Assembly: GCF_036346295.1 (NCBI RefSeq)
Contig: NZ_CP107819.1
Span: 248,001-312,000 of the forward strand
Length of the DNA stretch: 64,000 bases
Origin: Streptomyces sp. NBC_00536
Lineage (GTDB): Bacteria; Actinomycetota; Actinomycetes; Streptomycetales; Streptomycetaceae
Direction of reading: 5' to 3'
The notes under the pieces are model-generated. The model ran no database searches. It was given only the letters and a program-made list of their open reading frames with translations, and was not told the origin of the DNA. Positions within the stretch are counted from its first letter, which is position 1. The number at the start of each line of letters is the position of its first letter. The position numbers and the translations under genes are program-made. Shown here piece after piece: positions 61,425-64,000 of the stretch.

Positions 61425-62588
61425 GTGCCCTTTCCGCCCCCCACCCGCCGGACCGCCCTTCGCACCCTCGCCGGAATCGGCGCCGTCGTCGCGGGCGCCT
61501 CGGCCTGCGGCCCCTCCGCCTCCGGAGCGCGGGCCGGAGCCGTTGCCGCGCCCTCCCCGACCGCGGCGGCGGGTGGCGGGCGCCGCCTGGGCGCCGAGTG
61601 GGAGAGCCACACCCGCACCTTCATGGCCTGGCCCGCACTCAGCTCCGTCTGGAAGGAGGACCTGAGTTACGTGCGCGAGGACATCGCACGGATCGCGCGG
61701 GCCGTCGGGGACTACGAGGCGGTGGTGATGATGGCCCGGCCGGACCAGGTGGACGCGGCCCAGCGGGCCTGCGGCGCCCGGGTCGAGGTCATCCCGCTGG
61801 CCGTGGACGACCTGTGGGCGCGCGACACCGTACCGGTCTTCGTCGAGCAGGGCGGCAAGCTCATCGGCGTCGACTTCAACTTCAACGGCTGGGGCAACAA
61901 ACAGGAACACAAGAACGACGGAGCGGTCGGCCGCACCCTGCTCCAGAAGTACGGCATCCCCCGCGTCCAGGCCCCCCTCGTCGCCGAGGGCGGCTCCATC
62001 GAGACCGACGGCGAGGGCACCCTGCTGATCACCGAGAGCTCGATCGTCAACGACAACCGCAACCGCGGCAAGAACCGGGACGCGGTCGAGGCGGACCTCA
62101 AAGCCACCCTGGGCGTGCAGAAGGTGGTCTGGCTGGCCGGAGTGCGCGGCCAGGACATCACCGACGCCCACGTCGACAGCCTCGTACGCTTCACCGCCCC
62201 CGGCGTCGTCCTGCTGGACCGCGCCCACCCCGACACCCCGCCGGACTCCTGGTCCCGCTCCGCCGACCAGGCCAAATCCGTCCTCTCGAAGGCGACCGAC
62301 GCCCACGGCCGCCGCTTCGAGATCATCGACCTCCCCCAGCCCGACCTCAACCGCATCAAGGGCGCGGGCGACGACTTCGTCTCCACCTACGCGAACTTCT
62401 ACGTGGCCAACGACGCCGTCTTCATGCCCAAGTTCGGCGACACCAAAGCCGACGACCGCGCCCGCGGCATCCTCCAGGACCACTTCCCCAAGCGCGACGT
62501 CGTCCCGGTCTCCATCGACACGATCGCCTCCGGCGGCGGCGGCATCCACTGCTCCACCCACGACCAGCCCGGCAAACCCGCCGCCTGA
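61425..62588 (+). CDS. Exported agmatine-deiminase-family protein
   Basis: A 387-residue guanidine-modifying enzyme homologue. The deiminase domain has WESHTRTFMAWPALSSVWKED, VDDLWARDTVPVFVE, GWGNKQEHKNDGAVGR and the catalytic Cys in GGGGIHCSTHDQP. Agmatine deiminase yields N-carbamoylputrescine and ammonia. Unusually, it begins with an Arg-Arg signal and lipobox-like end (RRTALRTLAGIGAVVAGASAC), suggesting an exported lipoprotein. GTG 61425 follows CGGAG. Confidence 0.85.
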   Translation: MPFPPPTRRTALRTLAGIGAVVAGASACGPSASGARAGAVAAPSPTAAAGGGRRLGAEWESHTRTFMAWPALSSVWKEDLSYVREDIARIARAVGDYEAVVMMARPDQVDAAQRACGARVEVIPLAVDDLWARDTVPVFVEQGGKLIGVDFNFNGWGNKQEHKNDGAVGRTLLQKYGIPRVQAPLVAEGGSIETDGEGTLLITESSIVNDNRNRGKNRDAVEADLKATLGVQKVVWLAGVRGQDITDAHVDSLVRFTAPGVVLLDRAHPDTPPDSWSRSADQAKSVLSKATDAHGRRFEIIDLPQPDLNRIKGAGDDFVSTYANFYVANDAVFMPKFGDTKADDRARGILQDHFPKRDVVPVSIDTIASGGGGIHCSTHDQPGKPAA

Positions 62589-62751
62589 CCGAGCGGGGGA
62601 TTCGCGACGGCCCACACCTACCGCCGACGGGCTGAACTTGATCACCCATTAGCCATAAACGATCACCGTGAGGTCCTCATCATGCCTATTTGTGTGAATA
62701 GCTGACCGCACCGCTCCACCCTGAGGAGCCGGATTCTCCGAAGGGCGCCCG
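62589..62751. other. Intergenic region before the DUF11 gene
   Basis: AT-richer (CCCATTAGCCATAAACG near 62645) with GATCACC repeated; probably the promoter of the DUF11 gene. A GAAGGGCG site precedes ATG 62752. No gene seen. Confidence 0.4.
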
Positions 62752-64000
62752 ATGCGACGTGTCTCCCAGAACCGGCCAGGCGGGTCGTACGGGCGGGCCC
62801 TCACCGCGTTCTGCGCGGTGGCGGCCTGCTGGTGCCTGCCCCTGACGCCTTCGGCCGCGGCGGAACCCGCCCCGTCGACGCCCGCCGCGCCGGCCCCGGC
62901 CGCGGCGACTCCGGCCGCGGCGACTCCGGCCGCGGCGACTCCGGTACCGGTACCGAGCGGCTCGGACCCGGCGGTGCGTACGCCCGTACGTCCCCCCGTG
63001 GACGCGCAGGCGCCGGAGAGCGCCGATCTCGCGGTGTCGGGCGTGCTGCGGCCCGCCGTCTCCGGTGCCCCGGAGCAGCGGGAGCACTCCGCCTCCGTGG
63101 TGCGCGAAACGTTCGACTACATCGTGTCGGTCACCAACCGCGGGCCGTCCACCGCCCGGCAGGTCCGCGTCACCGACCGGCTGCCCGCTTCGCTGGAGTT
63201 CGTGTCCTCCCGCGACGGCTGCACCGCGAGCGGCAGGACGGTGGTGTGCGGGCCGTTGTCCACACTGCCGGTGGGCCTGTCCCACGCGTGGGTGATCACG
63301 GTGCGGCTGGCGGCCGACTACCGCGGGGACGGCGAGGACATCGTCAACGAGGCGATCGTCGACGCGGCGACGCCGGACCCCGATTCCCAGAACAACTCGA
63401 CCTCCCTGGCGGGCCTGAAGATTCCGCCCAACACGCGCACGGCCGACCTCTCGCTCCGCAAGACGGCGGTGCTCGCGAAGGGGCGCAAGCACGTCAGGCC
63501 GGGTGAGAAGTTCACGTACCTGATCTCGGTGCACAACCAGGGCCCCGCGACGGCGCGGCAGATCACGGTCACCGACAGGCTGCCGTCCACGCTGACCCTG
63601 CTCTCCTCGCCCGACGACTGCGTGATCGCGCCGGGCGAGGACCGGCTGGTGGTGTGTCCGCCGCGCGAGCGGCTGGCCGCCGGGGAGACGGCGGAGTTCC
63701 GGATCACGGTGCGCGCCGCCACCGAGGACCGGGCCGCGCATCCCCCGGCGAGCAAGTGCACGCCCATCGACAACATCGCCCACGTCACGAGCGCGAGTTC
63801 CGATCCCGACCTGTCGGACAACTCCAACGCACCGGATACGACGGGTCCGGACGGCGGACGGCTGTGCCTGCTCCCCGCCGGGGGCGAGGAGCACCACGGC
63901 GGGAACGGAGACGACGACGGTGACGACGGTGGTGACGGCGACGACGGCGACGACGGTCACGGCGACCACCACGGCGACCACGGCCGCGAGGACCAGCACG
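62752..64000 (+). CDS. Secreted DUF11-repeat protein (partial, runs off window)
   Basis: At least 416 residues. Signal peptide (ALTAFCAVAACWCLPLTPSA), a Pro-Ala repeat linker (AAATPAAATPAAATP), then two DUF11-type beta domains (ADLAVSGVLRPAV ... VTNRGPSTARQVRVTDRLP, and ADLSLRKTAVL ... VHNQGPATARQITVTDRLP). The end is an Asp/Gly/His-rich stretch. It is open to the window edge. Likely a cell-surface or secreted adhesin-like protein. Confidence 0.85.
   Translation, partial: MRRVSQNRPGGSYGRALTAFCAVAACWCLPLTPSAAAEPAPSTPAAPAPAAATPAAATPAAATPVPVPSGSDPAVRTPVRPPVDAQAPESADLAVSGVLRPAVSGAPEQREHSASVVRETFDYIVSVTNRGPSTARQVRVTDRLPASLEFVSSRDGCTASGRTVVCGPLSTLPVGLSHAWVITVRLAADYRGDGEDIVNEAIVDAATPDPDSQNNSTSLAGLKIPPNTRTADLSLRKTAVLAKGRKHVRPGEKFTYLISVHNQGPATARQITVTDRLPSTLTLLSSPDDCVIAPGEDRLVVCPPRERLAAGETAEFRITVRAATEDRAAHPPASKCTPIDNIAHVTSASSDPDLSDNSNAPDTTGPDGGRLCLLPAGGEEHHGGNGDDDGDDGGDGDDGDDGHGDHHGDHGREDQH
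62898..62942. repeat. Three perfect 15-bp tandem repeats
   Basis: GGCCGCGGCGACTCC occurs three times in tandem within the DUF11 gene linker, encoding AAATP units. Confidence 0.9.

Overview
The window is very GC-rich with strong G/C third-position bias, GTG starts, GGAG/AGGAG ribosome binding sites and families restricted to or typical of sporulating actinomycetes (two SsgA-type proteins, ScfR/RamB-type regulator, metE under a cobalamin riboswitch beside aceB/aceA). It is almost certainly chromosomal DNA of a Streptomyces or close relative. No tRNA, rRNA, CRISPR array or intact transposase was found.

Layout. 0-3.2 kb: galT-galK operon (no galE) with a divergent DeoR-type regulator. 3.2-7.2 kb: LUD-domain protein and FUSC-type membrane protein, both swollen by tandem repeats; a DsbB-like protein with a DUF5993-type partner; a GntR regulator. 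7.2-12.3 kb: a development/envelope block, consisting of an SsgA-like/ATPase fusion, a histidine kinase with a frameshifted response regulator, a TasA/CalY-like secreted protein, its SipW-type signal peptidase and a second SsgA-like protein. 12.3-21.1 kb: class A penicillin-binding protein, two NarL-type response regulators, one kinase, an unrecognised 323-residue protein, an SPFH protein and a secreted NlpC/P60 hydrolase. 21.1-24.0 kb: four broken genes side by side (TetR, WD40-like, XRE-like, HIT).

24-39 kb is a central-metabolism block: metE behind a cobalamin riboswitch, the glyoxylate shunt (aceB, aceA) with a divergent ScfR/RamB-type regulator, then a second cobalamin riboswitch in front of a five-gene, translationally coupled valine-catabolism operon (mmsA, acyl-CoA dehydrogenase, 3-hydroxyisobutyryl-CoA hydrolase, mmsB, enoyl-CoA hydratase). 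An amino-acid permease and a ROK regulator follow. Together these genes connect B12 status, C2/C3-acyl-CoA assimilation and branched-chain amino-acid breakdown.

39-44 kb holds an alpha/beta hydrolase, a GAF-SpoIIE phosphatase and two unrecognised proteins. 43.6-51.8 kb is a compact leftward operon that looks like a small uncharacterised biosynthetic cluster: MFS exporter, two FemAB/GNAT-like acyltransferases, a protein with a tetrapyrrole-methylase-type domain, HAD phosphatase, APH-like kinase, and at its 3' end a frameshifted HMGL/isopropylmalate-synthase-like gene and a YrdC-like fragment interrupted by palindromic repeats. It is the best candidate here for an undescribed system. 52-64 kb is mostly secreted or membrane proteins (large alpha/beta hydrolase, small secreted protein, erythromycin-esterase-like protein, an S12 serine-hydrolase homologue that has lost its active-site motifs, rhomboid-like protein, exported agmatine-deiminase-like protein, DUF11 protein running off the end) with MarR and TetR regulators and clear operators.

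A striking window-wide theme is short tandem repeats (6-24 bp units, in frame) at or near gene ends. All assignments are by eye from motifs and remembered family features; no searches were run.
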